64,000 bases of DNA. Origin: Loripinus fragilis. Its lineage: Eukaryota; Mollusca; Bivalvia; Lucinida; Lucinidae. Positions 43,586 through 53,410 of the stretch are shown here, one piece after another (positions within the stretch are counted from its first letter, which is position 1; every line of letters starts with the position of its first letter). The stretch lies in the NCBI GenBank assembly GCA_964019695.1, contig OZ026515.1, positions 134,536,549 through 134,600,548 of the forward strand, written 5' to 3'. Both the position numbers and the translations under genes were made by a program. The notes beneath the pieces are model-generated. The model did no database searches, was not told the origin of the DNA, and saw only the letters and a list, made by a program, of their open reading frames with translations.

Positions 43586-44207
43586 ATATTTTTTTCTTAG
43601 CCTTACTACTACATTTTTTTGCGTATTTTCTACGCTTTTTAGCTTCAAAATACGCTCTACGGATCACTATTGCAAAACTACGCACAGAGAGAAATCCTGA
43701 TTTATCCATTTTGGCTCGTTTCAAGACGTGTTTTCTCTGCTTAAGCCTAAAGGGAGGTAATTTCTTCACTGATCCATGACTGTGTTTATCAGCTGGTCAA
43801 TTACCGTGAACAAACAAGCCAATAAGTCATGCTGTGTGAGCAAGTTAGTGCCAATCAACCCAAAAACTGGTAAGGAATGACAATAATAGGGCCTTTTCAT
43901 TTATTCATTTCATGAATTACATTTGTTTTATGCCATTGTTGTAATTGTCATGGGTTTTCGCGACCTATTTTTTTACCGTCAAGAGTATATTTTCATAGTT
44001 AATGAGACTGTTTTTGAAGTCAAAATATTTAAGAGGTAATCCTTACATATGTAAAGACCAAAACAATTGTCTTTCATGCAAGATTTTTTTGTTTGTTTTG
44101 ATTTTAATTTGATGGCATAATGTTCAAAATTGAGCAAGGCAGTAAATATAGAAAGAAATATAGACTAGAAAGATGGACTGTTTTAGAAAATATTCAATTG
44201 GCTTTTT
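43586..44207. other. No gene seen
   Basis: A Lys/Arg-rich 62-codon minus frame (43,581-43,769) overlaps the MITE end and is probably chance. Confidence 0.4.
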
Positions 44208-45493
44208 AGCTCACCTGAGCCGAAGGCTCATTGGTGAGCTAATAGTATACCAATGACTCCGGCGTCCGTCGTACGTCGGTCCATCGTCCTTCAACATTTT
44301 CAAACATCTTCTCCTCTGAAACTACTGGGCCAATTGAACTCATATTTCATATGGAGACTCCTTAGGATAGGGGAACGAAAGATTGTACAAATGGTCCTGG
44401 TCACATGACCAAGATGGCCACCACACCCATATATGGTAAAACCCTTTAAAAATCTTCTTCTCCAGAACCGGAAGGCTGATGACCTTGGGACTTGGTATGT
44501 AGCATTAGGGATGTGGGGCCTACCAAGTTTGTTCAAACGATGATCCTAGGTTGACCTTGACCTACTTAACATCAAGGTCAAATTTGCATCCTTATGCATA
44601 TAAATGGGAAATTTTTTGAAAAGTTTATTTTTTGAAAACTACTGAAGCCAAAGTCATTATTCTCACTCAATATGTTTAACATACTGAGACAATGGCTATA
44701 GGAAAGTTCCCAGTGATTTTATTTGGGATTTTGGGAAGCTACCTTTTCTTGCAGATTTGGGAAAATATATATCATAAAATATCGGAAAATAAGTACTAAA
44801 ATACATGAAGTTGGGAAAATAAAGACCATTTTTGGATTGGGAATGACTCCCATATAAGGCGTTAAAAATGGCCAAATAAAATCACTGGTTCCAAAGGTTG
44901 ACCTTTCAGCCAAGGTCGCTCATATTGCAGTCCAATCAATATATTAAAACATAGTTTTCTCAGAAACCACTAAGCCAATTGAACTCAAATTTCATATGGA
45001 GACTCCTTAGGATGCAGGAACGTAAGTGTATTCAAATAGTCATAGTCACATGACCAAGATGGCCGCCATGCCCATATGATGGTAAAACCCTTTAAAAATC
45101 TTCTTCTCCAGAACCAGAAGGCCAATGACCTTGGGACTTGGTATGTAGCATTTGGGATGTGGGGCCTACCAAGTTTGTTCAAATTATTATCCTAGGTTGA
45201 CCATGATCTGCTTAATGTCAAGGTCAAATTTGCATCCTAGTGCAATTAAATGAGAATTTTTTTTGAAAAGTTGATTTTTTGAATACTGTTGAAGGCAAAG
45301 TCGTTATTCTTACTTGATATGTTAAAAACTTAATGAGACAGTGGCTATAAATAAATTCCAAAGGTCAAGACTTACCTTTGACATTTCAGCCAAGGTCGCT
45401 CAAATTGGAGTCCCATCAATATATTTAAGCATAGTTTTCTGACACCACATGGCCAATTGGACTCAAATTTCATATGGAGACTCCTAGGGATAG

Positions 45494-46741
45494 CAGAGCT
45501 CTCACTAGGATTTTGAAAACAGGAGTTCAGGACTCCCATCTGGCAAAAAAGTAGGAGTCCCACTGGAAAAAGTGGGAGTCCTACTCCAAAAAAGTTGGAG
45601 TCCCACCAATTTGTGCATACCGTATATTTTTTCCATTTAAGTCGGAAGTGATGCATTTGAATAATGTTTAGATTGACTGATTTTAACCCTTTAAGCATTA
45701 ATTGATTGTTCCTACTTAACAAAAACAAAATATTTTGGTACTATATTTTTTCATTTAACCCGAACACACATTTTTTTTGTTTGGCCTTATCAAAATAAAA
45801 GATTAAACTGTTGGTACTTGTTTTATTCATTAACAAGACAGACAGGCAGACAGACGACAGACAGACAGGCAGACAGACAGACAGCAGTCCTCTGTTTTGT
45901 ATAATCTTATGCAGATGGAAGTGTTTTTTATTCTAAAAAACGCATCTCGCTAGTGTCTACGGCGATCGCAATGAATAGACTGACATTACTTAGCCATTTA
46001 ACATGGCTTCCATGATTTAGAATGAACTATTTTACTTGCTGAAAGTTTATTCATCTAGACACTCGGCTTGAACCGATGAAAAATTTCATCGCACGGCTTG
46101 TAGTGTAGCTTCATTTGGAACTTTTGTCAGTCGGACGTTACCGTATACGGCTTACCGCTGTACCCTTTTTTTCCCCCAACAATTCTCAGACTCTTTTGTT
46201 TGCCGTAGCAATTAACGAATGAAGAAATGCAAATCCGTAAAATAATTGGGTTTTTTTCTCCATGTTTATGTTGCTCAAATCGCAAACGAGTGCAATTAAA
46301 TATGTTTTCTCTTTCATCCCTAATCAGTCGAATTCGGAAGTCGGGAGTCCGATTATGTTTACAATACCCTATTAGTTTTTTCTCCCTTTAATTAACGGTA
46401 AATCTTCAAACAATTACCAATAATCCTTGCTTAATTACTTTAATAATCACCTCGTAATAATCACACTGTCCCGCATCGGTAATCCTGTCAATCACCTGTC
46501 AGAATTGCTACACTGCAGTCCGAGTCATACGATTGGTCAACAGAGACAGGAAAGCGTGTTGCGATAGATATTATCAAAGGGCTTTTGATCTCCCGGTGTG
46601 AACTTATCTCTCAGCTACTGGATTTTTAGCGCGTGCCGACTAAAAAAACATGCGTACGCGGGACTCCCTAGCGAAATTCATGCGTCCCAGGGAAAAAACT
46701 TGCGTACCAATACGCGTAATTCTGCGTTTCCGAGAGCTCTG
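45494..46741. mobile_element. 1,248-bp TIR element CAGAGCTCTC, nested
   Basis: A perfect 10-bp inverted repeat CAGAGCTCTC / GAGAGCTCTG, flanked by GATAG on both sides (45,489-45,493 and 46,742-46,746), so a 5-6 bp target duplication. The interior begins with GGAGTCC/GGACTCC repeats (45,520-45,610), has a CAGACAGA microsatellite at 45,836-45,888, and ends with ATGCGTACGCGGGACTCCC. No transposase frame. The pre-insertion sequence can be read in the sister copy at 54,240. Superfamily unassigned. Confidence 0.75.
45836..45888. repeat. CAGA-type microsatellite
   Basis: Imperfect tandem ACAG/CAGA units inside the nested TIR element. Confidence 0.9.
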
Positions 46742-47448
46742 GATAGTTTAGCCAAACTTTATGCAAATTGTTTTGGTCACATGACCAAGATGGCCACCAC
46801 ACCCATATATGGTAAAAACCCTTAAAAAACTTTTTCTATAGTACCAGAAGGGTGATGACCTTGGGACTTGGCATTGGGGTAGTGGGTCCTACCAAGTTTG
46901 CACAAATGATTATTCTGGGTTGACCTTGACCTACTTTACGGCAGGTCAAATTTGATTCCTAATGCATTTATATGGGAAAAATCTTGAAATGTTCATTTTT
47001 CATAAAATGTTTAAGCCGAAATCATAATGCTTGAGATTTTTTTTTACATATTAATGAGACAATGTTTTTTTATAAGTACCAAATGTCAAGCTGACATGTG
47101 ACCTTTCATTCAATGCCACTCATTTGGACTGCCACATAAGTATCTAAATATCTTTTTCTCAGATATCACTTGGCTGTTTAAACTCAAATTTCATATGGAG
47201 TATTCTTTTGATTGTTTTAGGTCATTTGACCAAAATGGCTGCAACCCCCATTTATGGTAAAACAAAATATGTTTCAATGTAAAGCCTAAGTAGACCTTGA
47301 CCTATGTTAACATTATTAAGGAGATCAAGTGAGCACTTCAGGACCTTCAGGTCCTCTAGTTTAAGATTGAAAAGACTCAGAATGGATCTAGTCTAGTGGT
47401 GAAAAACAATTTTACATTTCACCAGCTGCTGTGATTGGCAAATAAACC

Positions 47449-48922
47449 CTAAGCTCTCTCCCTGAGTCCCTCTAGACTTTTTAGTACTTGCAAAAAATAT
47501 GTCAGATCAGGGTCTTTCTCCTCTGGTAATCCTGTCATTCCCAAAAAACTTCTCACAGCTTCTTTACTCTCTGGTCGGCTACTCTCTTTTACCGCTTTTA
47601 CCTTATCTAATGTAGGTTTCAGACCATCCTTTGTAAAAAGATATCCATAGAATTCTAGAGATTCTACACCAAACTGGCACTTGTCTAAGTTGAAAGTCAC
47701 TCAAAAATCTTCAGCTCTTTCAAACACTGCTTCAAGTGTCTTGTTGTGTTCTTCCATAGTTGTACCACCAATGAGAATATCATCACGCTGGTTCAAACAC
47801 CCTGGTATGTCACCAAATATTCTATACATCATGTTATCAAACAAGTCTTGAGATGCTTTAGCTCCGAATACCAAACGTTTTGGTCGATAATTTCCCCATG
47901 GGGTGCTAAATGTCACTACAGCTCTTGAATCAGGATGGAGCAATAACTGGTGATACCCACTTCGGAGATCCAACTTAGAAAACACCACACAGTCATGGAA
48001 TTTGTAGATGAAGTCTTCAAATATCGGCCCTTGAGTTATCTGGTTTCTTTCCATGAACTTATTTGGCACTCTCAAATCGATGCAGGCTCGTATCATATTT
48101 GGCTGTAGGTCATCTTTAGCCATGTGAATGTACTTGGGTTTAGGTTGCACCACAACTGGAGAACACCAAGTAATTGGCTCATCATTTGGTACCCTTTCAA
48201 ATATACTGTTCTCTACACATTGGTCTAACCATATTTTTAGTGGTTTTTGAAGGTAGTATGGCACTGGCCTTGGTCTCTGAGCTACTGGTACTGCATCTGG
48301 CTTCATACTAAACTGGACATATAATTCTTTATTGCTTTTATTATCCATTATTTTGCCAGTACCTTCAAAAATGCTGCTAAACTTGCTAGTTATTTCCTTA
48401 ATGTCTTCATGTGATACCCTTGTACCAACAGCATGTATGTTAGATATCTCTGTTGGAATTCTCATTTCATTTTGTGCAGCAAAAGAACCATCCTCTTTTA
48501 TCTGTAATATACCTAATTCCATAAGGGTGTTTTTACTGATAAGTGGAGGTGAATTTATCCTACCTTTGATAACTAGAAATTTTGTTGGCTTACCACAAGT
48601 CTGGTTCCGCAGGATGGCTTCAAATTCCCCTTTTATCAACAATTCGTTTTGTAGCGTACGCAGTATTATTTGGCTGTTCTGAAGTTCCATCTTACTGGTT
48701 GACCTATGTATACCTATACTGGTATTCATCCATGACGTTGACATCAGCACCAGTGTCAGGTTCAGCTCTAATTCGAATATCATTCACCATTAATGGTATC
48801 GTATTTTCGAGTCCATATGTTTTCTTGACCAGCTTTATCTGCATATGAGCTATCGATTTAGTGAGAAATTCGTGATCTGAACTTTGGTCACTATCAAGAT
48901 CTGTCTCCATTGTCCTCTTCAT
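47449..48922 (-). pseudogene. Ty3/gypsy-type pol fragment (protease and RT)
   Basis: Read leftward: a retropepsin-like block AEPDTGADVNVMDEY (48,704-48,760; D-T-G-A active site), a frame change near 48,715, then a 300-residue RT region. It has PVPYYLQKPLKIWLDQCVE, WCSPVVVQPKP, IRACIDLRVPNKFM (motif A approach), VVFSKLDLRSGYHQLLLHP, FSTPWGNYRPKRLVFGAKAS and the catalytic CLNQRDDILIGG (Q-R-D-D in place of Y-V-D-D). One in-frame TGA at 47,698-47,700 interrupts it before TFNLDKCQFG and LEFYGYLFTKDGLKPT. It ends just past RSFLGMTG, before RNase H and integrase. No LTRs recognised. Dead fragment. Confidence 0.9.
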
Positions 48923-50580
48923 GTAACGTCAGAAGCATGCCGCTTCCGGTTAACGTCATCACACCCTTTATTCTGCCTTTGGCAATACATGTTTCTATAT
49001 TTGTTCAAATAATCTACCTACTATACCCAGGGGCGGATCCAGGATGTCTTTATAGGGGCTTCAAATTTATAAAGGGGGTACGATTTGTTAATTTTATAAG
49101 ATAATTATACATATAGAGTATCCTTGATGCCAGCCAGCAAACTTTAAAGTTAAAAGGCACCTTTTTGTACCACAACTAAATTTCTTTCCAATAAACTTTA
49201 TTTACATGAGTTTTGATGACTTTCCTCTGACTTTTCAATACAAAACTAAATCAAAATGTTTCTGTGTATTGCTGAAAATGTAAAATAAACAATAGGACCT
49301 AAAATCAATTCTTAGATAATTTCTTTTGGTGTGCCATTCATTCAGGGTGGATAGTCACATAGTCATTTTTAAATGGATCGTCCTCATTCTTGCAGCTAAC
49401 AAGGACAACGTTAAAAGCTTGAATGAGTTTGATTTTCGGCTACACCAACCATGAACTACAGAGTTAGCTGCCCTTGAGTCAGTGATTCCTTTACAATTTT
49501 GGGCTTATGGGTCCTGGGACTCGCTGTTCCCATTTCACTGAGTCCAACTCCTAACTTATGAGTCCAGAACTCTATTTTTAATGACAAATCTGCAATACTA
49601 TTGCATCCTGGGACTCGCTGAAATAAAAACTTTGCATCCCAGAGACAAAATTATGCGCAAAAGATGCAGGATGCGCAGGTAACAAAATCACTGCTTGAGC
49701 ATCTAAAATATAACTATAATGCTTTAACCACTCTAGAGCATTCATTTTCAATTTGATCTTCATTCTTGTAGGTAACCAGGACATACATAAAAGCATGGCT
49801 TTAATTTCGGTCAGATCCCATCACTGACCACTGATTTAGCTGCCCTTGAGCATCTGAAAAATATAGTTTCACCAAGTTTCCTCAGCAATTTTTATTCAGA
49901 ACTTTTTAATACTAGCAGATAATCAGAACTGGTGTTTGAATTTATTCCTGATCACTGTTACAAGTTCAGAGTTCAGCCTTTGAGCATCGTAAATTATCGC
50001 ATCTCCATACATTATGCTGGCTCCCAGGTGAGCGATCGTTGCCCATTGGGCTATTTGTTTTTTAAAGGATAGAAGGATAGAATATGCTCCCTATGGCAAG
50101 CATATTCTTTCCTTTTACATATCCCCTTTTTCAAAGTATTTTTTCAACAAGGAAACATACTCTACTGTTCAAAAGTTGGTTTATCTATACAGGTATCCCC
50201 AATAGTGTCTATTTATTGCTAATTGTGTAACTGAATCCGTAACTATTTCCCAGTCTCGTATTTTGGTGATTTTTGTTTACCGGTATACTGCTAATTGCAC
50301 TGAATATACAATCGCAACAATAGTCGTCTGCTTTTCTCATCTGCTGAAATGTTTTAAAAGAAGCCTCTATGACAAACAGTGTGGAGGAAGGAGCAGTCTG
50401 ATCTGGGTCCACCCTGTTTGCTTCTATACTTAAACTCGTCAGTAATGTTTGGCAATTATTTGCAGCAGACGACTTCAGCAGATGTCATTTTACAGATGCA
50501 TTTTTTCTTTTGTGCTTTAAGGAATATAAGTGTTATGCAGTACCCACTGTGAAGTAAATTTCTTTCCACTTCCTTTTCAG
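48923..50580. other. Upstream of the SWT1-like gene; repeats only
   Basis: 49,024-49,060 is one end of an F4 element. 49,370-49,500 and 49,735-49,860 are diverged direct copies of each other (CATTCTTG.AG.TAAC..GGACA, TTAGCTGCCCTTGAG). A hairpin lies at 50,076-50,122 (GAATATGCTCC / AAGCATATTCT). A first non-coding exon and promoter of the plus-strand gene may be here but cannot be placed. Confidence 0.4.
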
Positions 50581-50591
50581 TATGGGAAAGT

Positions 50592-50726
50592 ATGAGTGAG
50601 AAGCCAGAGTTACCTCTTGGTTGGATTGTTCGCCATTCAAAGTCCTACCCTGACAGGGTCTACTACTTCAATGTCAACACTGGAGCCAGCACCTGGGAGT
50701 TCCCGGACCTCCTCAAGGCTTATAAT
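50592..50726 (+). CDS. SWT1: SWT1-like exon with WW domain (start codon)
   Basis: The acceptor TCCACTTCCTTTTCAG ends at 50,580, so the exon starts in the 5' UTR. An upstream ATG at 50,582 reads only five codons. ATG 50,592 opens MSEKPELPLGWIVRHSK, then YYFNVNTGASTWEFPDLLKA, ending at donor GTAAGTTT (phase 0, 45 codons). This is a complete WW domain (residues 7-39) with the two tryptophans (W11, W35), the YYFN core and the final proline (P38). WW domains bind Pro-rich or phospho-Ser-Pro motifs. Pin1 has a similar WW, but the later exons do not encode a prolyl isomerase. A WW followed by a long Ser-rich nuclear region fits invertebrate/plant-type SWT1, a nuclear PIN-domain RNA endonuclease involved in mRNP quality control. 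The identification is probable, not proven. Confidence 0.6.
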
Positions 50727-50822
50727 GTAAGTTTAACCTTGTAAGGTAGCTCAATTGTGGTGGTTTTGTAAGGGAAAACTTCCAGTCTTAACCCATCTAT
50801 CCCAATAGACTTACCAATTAGA

Positions 50823-51188
50823 CAAAGTAAGTAAGGGTGCAAAGATCAGGAATCAATACAATCAAGTACCACACGTGACCCAGGATACCAATGGGAAAGT
50901 GACAAACTCACAGTTAGACACCACAAACGAGAGCCAAGAGGTCAGCCCTTTCCCAGCAGGTGACCACAAGGCACATATAAACAGACGCTCACAAAGACAT
51001 AGCAAAAATATTTTACTGGAGGGCTTAAACTGGTTTCAAGGTGCCAACCTCAACCTTAATTCAGATGTGGATCAAGACACACAGATATTTGATTTGCATG
51101 AAAGACCCCTAACTTATCAATGTATCATCTCCTAGAACATATAAATCAAGATATAACAAGGAGATAAAGCAAAGATAAGGACTCAAGT
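50823..51188 (-). mobile_element. 3'-end fragment of element P in SWT1-like intron
   Basis: GTAAGTAAGGGTGCAAAGAT at the left, then the 3' region seen at 16,640-17,045 (ACCACAAACGAGAGCCAAGA, GGTTTCAAGGTGCCAACCTC, CATATAAATCAAGATATAAC). About 80 bases around the AGTAAAATATTTTACT palindrome are missing compared with the fuller copies. Antisense to the host gene. Confidence 0.9.
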
Positions 51189-51403
51189 CCATTTCTAATT
51201 TCAGGGTTGTTTTGGTGGTGTTTTTCATATTCAAAAATAGATTAAACATTATCATGTAATCAAACAGTGAAAATCATAAACAGGTGCCACATATTGCAAC
51301 ACCTGACCTGGTCTGCACTGTTTTTCATTGCCCCCTCCCCTCAAAAAAGGGCACCAGTAGTATATGGGTTAATCACTAAGGTAGATCAGTCCTAATTACA
51401 CAT

Positions 51404-51562
51404 TCATGAGGCCTTAACATTTACCCAATAGCCTTATAATACTCGAAAGAACCATCTCCATGAGGTGGATTTTTTGAGCAACCAAAACATGTTAAAAGTA
51501 ATGGGTAAGAAAATATTTACAATTTTATGCTCAAAAATTTAGTTTGTCTAAAACTATGAAGT
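51404..51562 (+). mobile_element. Hairpin MITE family H1, diverged copy
   Basis: GAGGCCTTAACATT.., CGAAAGAACCATCTCCATG, AGGTGGATTTTTTGAGC, AAAACATGTTAAAAGTAATG and GGGTAAGAAAATATTTACAA follow the H1 order. Confidence 0.65.
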
Positions 51563-51597
51563 TATGTACTTCTTTATAATAACATTTTTATTACCAG

Positions 51598-51847
51598 GCT
51601 GAGGCATCTGGTCCTGTTTCTCCGCCAATCCTATCTGCTACTTCACTGAAGCCAGGTCAACAGAACACAGCTATTCAATACCCACTGAAGCCAGGTCAAT
51701 ACAGCACATCTGTACAATCTCCACTGAAGCTAGGTCAATATAGTACAGCTATACAGACTCCACTGAAATTACCTCTAGAGCCAACTTTCTCCCCTGTTCA
51801 GTCAGACTCTGATGACAGTGGTCAAAATATATCTCCCTTTTACAGAG
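51598..51847 (+). CDS. SWT1: SWT1-like exon 2 of the coding part
   Basis: 250 nt, entered in phase 0 after TTTTTATTACCAG and left in phase 1 at AGAG / GTAGGTAA. It encodes AEASGPVSPPILSATS, then about three 14-15-residue repeats of the form (S/P)LK(P/L)GQ(Y/Q)(S/N)T(A/S)(I/V)Q, then a Ser/Asp-rich end SDSDDSGQNISPFYRG. It is low complexity with no fold expected. Its final 50 bases and the splice donor are the founder of the 83-bp tandem array that follows directly (51,848 onward). The true donor is taken to be the first GTAGGT because exon 3 (KQNYGRSHAS..) continues in frame from it. Confidence 0.6.
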
Positions 51848-52980
51848 GTAGGTAATACCATGACTAAACCTCTCACAGGATCAGTCAGACTCAGACAACA
51901 ATGGTCAGAATATATCTCCCGTTTACAGAGGTAGGTAATACCATGACTAAACCTCTCACAGGATCAGTCAGATTCAGACAACAATGGTCAGAATATATCT
52001 CCCGTTTACAGAGGTAGGTAATACCATGACTAAACCTCTCACAGGATCAGTCAGATTCAGACAACAATGGTCAGAATATATCTCCCGTTTACAGAGGTAG
52101 GTAATACCATGGCTAAACCTCTCACAGGATCAGTCAGATTCAGACAACAATGGTCAGAATATATCTCCCTTTTACAGAGGTAGGTAATACCATGACTAAA
52201 CCTCTCCCAGGATCAGTCAGATTCAGACAACAATGGTCAGAATATATCTCCCGTTTACAGAGGTAGGTAATACCATGACTAAACCTCTCCCAGGATCAGC
52301 CAGATTCAGACAACAATGGTCAGAATATATCTCCCTTTTACAGAGGTAGGTAATACCATGACTAAACCTCTCCCAGGATCAGTCAGATTCAGACAACAAT
52401 GGTCAGAATATATCTTTTTTTTACAGAGGTAGGTAATACCATGACTAAACCTCTCCCAGGATCAGTCAGATTCAGACAACAACGGTCAGAATATATCTTT
52501 TTTTTACAGAGGTAGGTAATACCATGACTAAACCTCTCCCAGGATCAGTCAGATTCAGACAACAATGGTCAGAATACATCTCCTTTTTACAGAGGTAGGT
52601 AATACCATGACTAACCATCTTCCAGGAACATTCACGTTCAGACGATCGTGGTCATAATACATCTCCTTTATAAAAAGGGGTAGATAAAGAGTTAGGTAAA
52701 ACCATGACTAACCTTCTTGTAGGAATAGTTGCGTTCAGACAATCATGGTCAGAATACATCTCCCCTTTACAGAGGTAAGTAATACTATGACTTAACTTTC
52801 TCTCAGGATCAGTCATATTCAGACAACAGTGGTCAGAATATCTCTTTTGTATAGAGGTAAGTAAAGACGTAGGTAATATTATGACTAACTTTCCTACAGG
52901 AATAGTCACAATCAGACAAACATGTTCAGAGTAAATCTGCGTTATAAAGAAGAGATACATGTAATACCATGATTAACCTT
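51795..52980 (+). repeat. 83-bp minisatellite made of an exon end plus splice sites
   Basis: The donor GTAGGTAATACCATGACTAA recurs at 51,848, 51,931, 52,014, 52,097, 52,180, 52,263, 52,346, 52,429, 52,512 and 52,595: exactly 83 bp each time. Every unit has a 31-base intron-like part ending CTCTCACAG or CTCCCAG, and a 52-base exon-like part (GATCAGTCAGATTCAGACAA ... TTTACAGAG) copied from the end of the preceding exon. From 52,595 to about 52,980 three or four further units are diverged and have indels. Confidence 0.95.
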
Positions 52981-53058
52981 CTCCAAAGAAACTGAGCATA
53001 AAATGTTATCTGCTCATAAAAACTTAAATGCAGTTTTCAAACTTAGAAAATGTTTTTA

Positions 53059-53222
53059 TCTGTAACACAGTCTTTCAGCAATCACTTCTGTTACACAAAC
53101 TTTTAGTCAGTCTAGACCTTCTGTAACACAGTCTTTCAGCAATCACTTCTGTTACACAAACTTTAGTCAGTCTAGACCTTCTGTAACACAGTCTTTCAGC
53201 AGACAGATAAGAACTTCCGTAA
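53059..53222 (+). repeat. Intronic copy of the exon 3 coding minisatellite
   Basis: TCTGTAACACAGTCTTTCAG, TTAGTCAGTCTAGACCTTCT and CAGCAGACAGATAAGAACTT match the 33-bp repeats in exon 3 at 56,300-56,480, but lie 2.8 kb upstream in the intron. The copy contains two near-identical units of about 70 bp with indels that break the frame. Confidence 0.85.
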
Positions 53223-53410
53223 TTAACATTTTAATTAATGTTAAAATGCAGTGTTGTGCCTTGGTCAAGATATCTGACCTGTGTCCCCCTACCTGAATTT
53301 CATGGGTACATTTGCTAATTCTGGGGGACACACCAACTATGTCTGATTTTTACCCATTTAATTGAATACAGTTTCCAGTCACAATTTTCAGGTAGTTTCC
53401 GTTAATTTTT

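Larger units (their letters stand above)
44208..47359 (+). mobile_element. Helitron-like repeat H6, long copy with nested insertion
   Basis: The 5' end is AGCTCACCTGAGCCGAAGGC, which folds with the following TCATTGGTGAGCT. The 3' end is GGACCTTCAGGTCC, a hairpin, followed by TCTAG and flanking T. A hairpin just before CTAG-T is the usual Helitron 3' signature; the 5' end is not the canonical TC, so the class is tentative. The body repeats a unit of about 600 bp with CATGACCAAGATGGCC, GACCTTGACCTACTTAACAT and AGTCATTATTCTCAC. No Rep/helicase gene. A 1.25-kb TIR element sits at 45,494-46,741. Confidence 0.65.

Noticed and set aside
50592..50726. WW exon as Pin1
   Set aside because: The WW is Pin1-like, but the in-phase exons that follow are long Ser/Lys-rich sequence with no prolyl isomerase domain.
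51848..52600. Regular 83-bp repeats resembling a CRISPR array
   Set aside because: Units are continuous with no unique spacers, they are copied from the adjoining exon, and the DNA is clearly from an intron-bearing animal.
52652..52960. 102-codon minus frame with repeats
   Set aside because: Runs antisense through the diverged part of the 83-bp array; no independent coding evidence.
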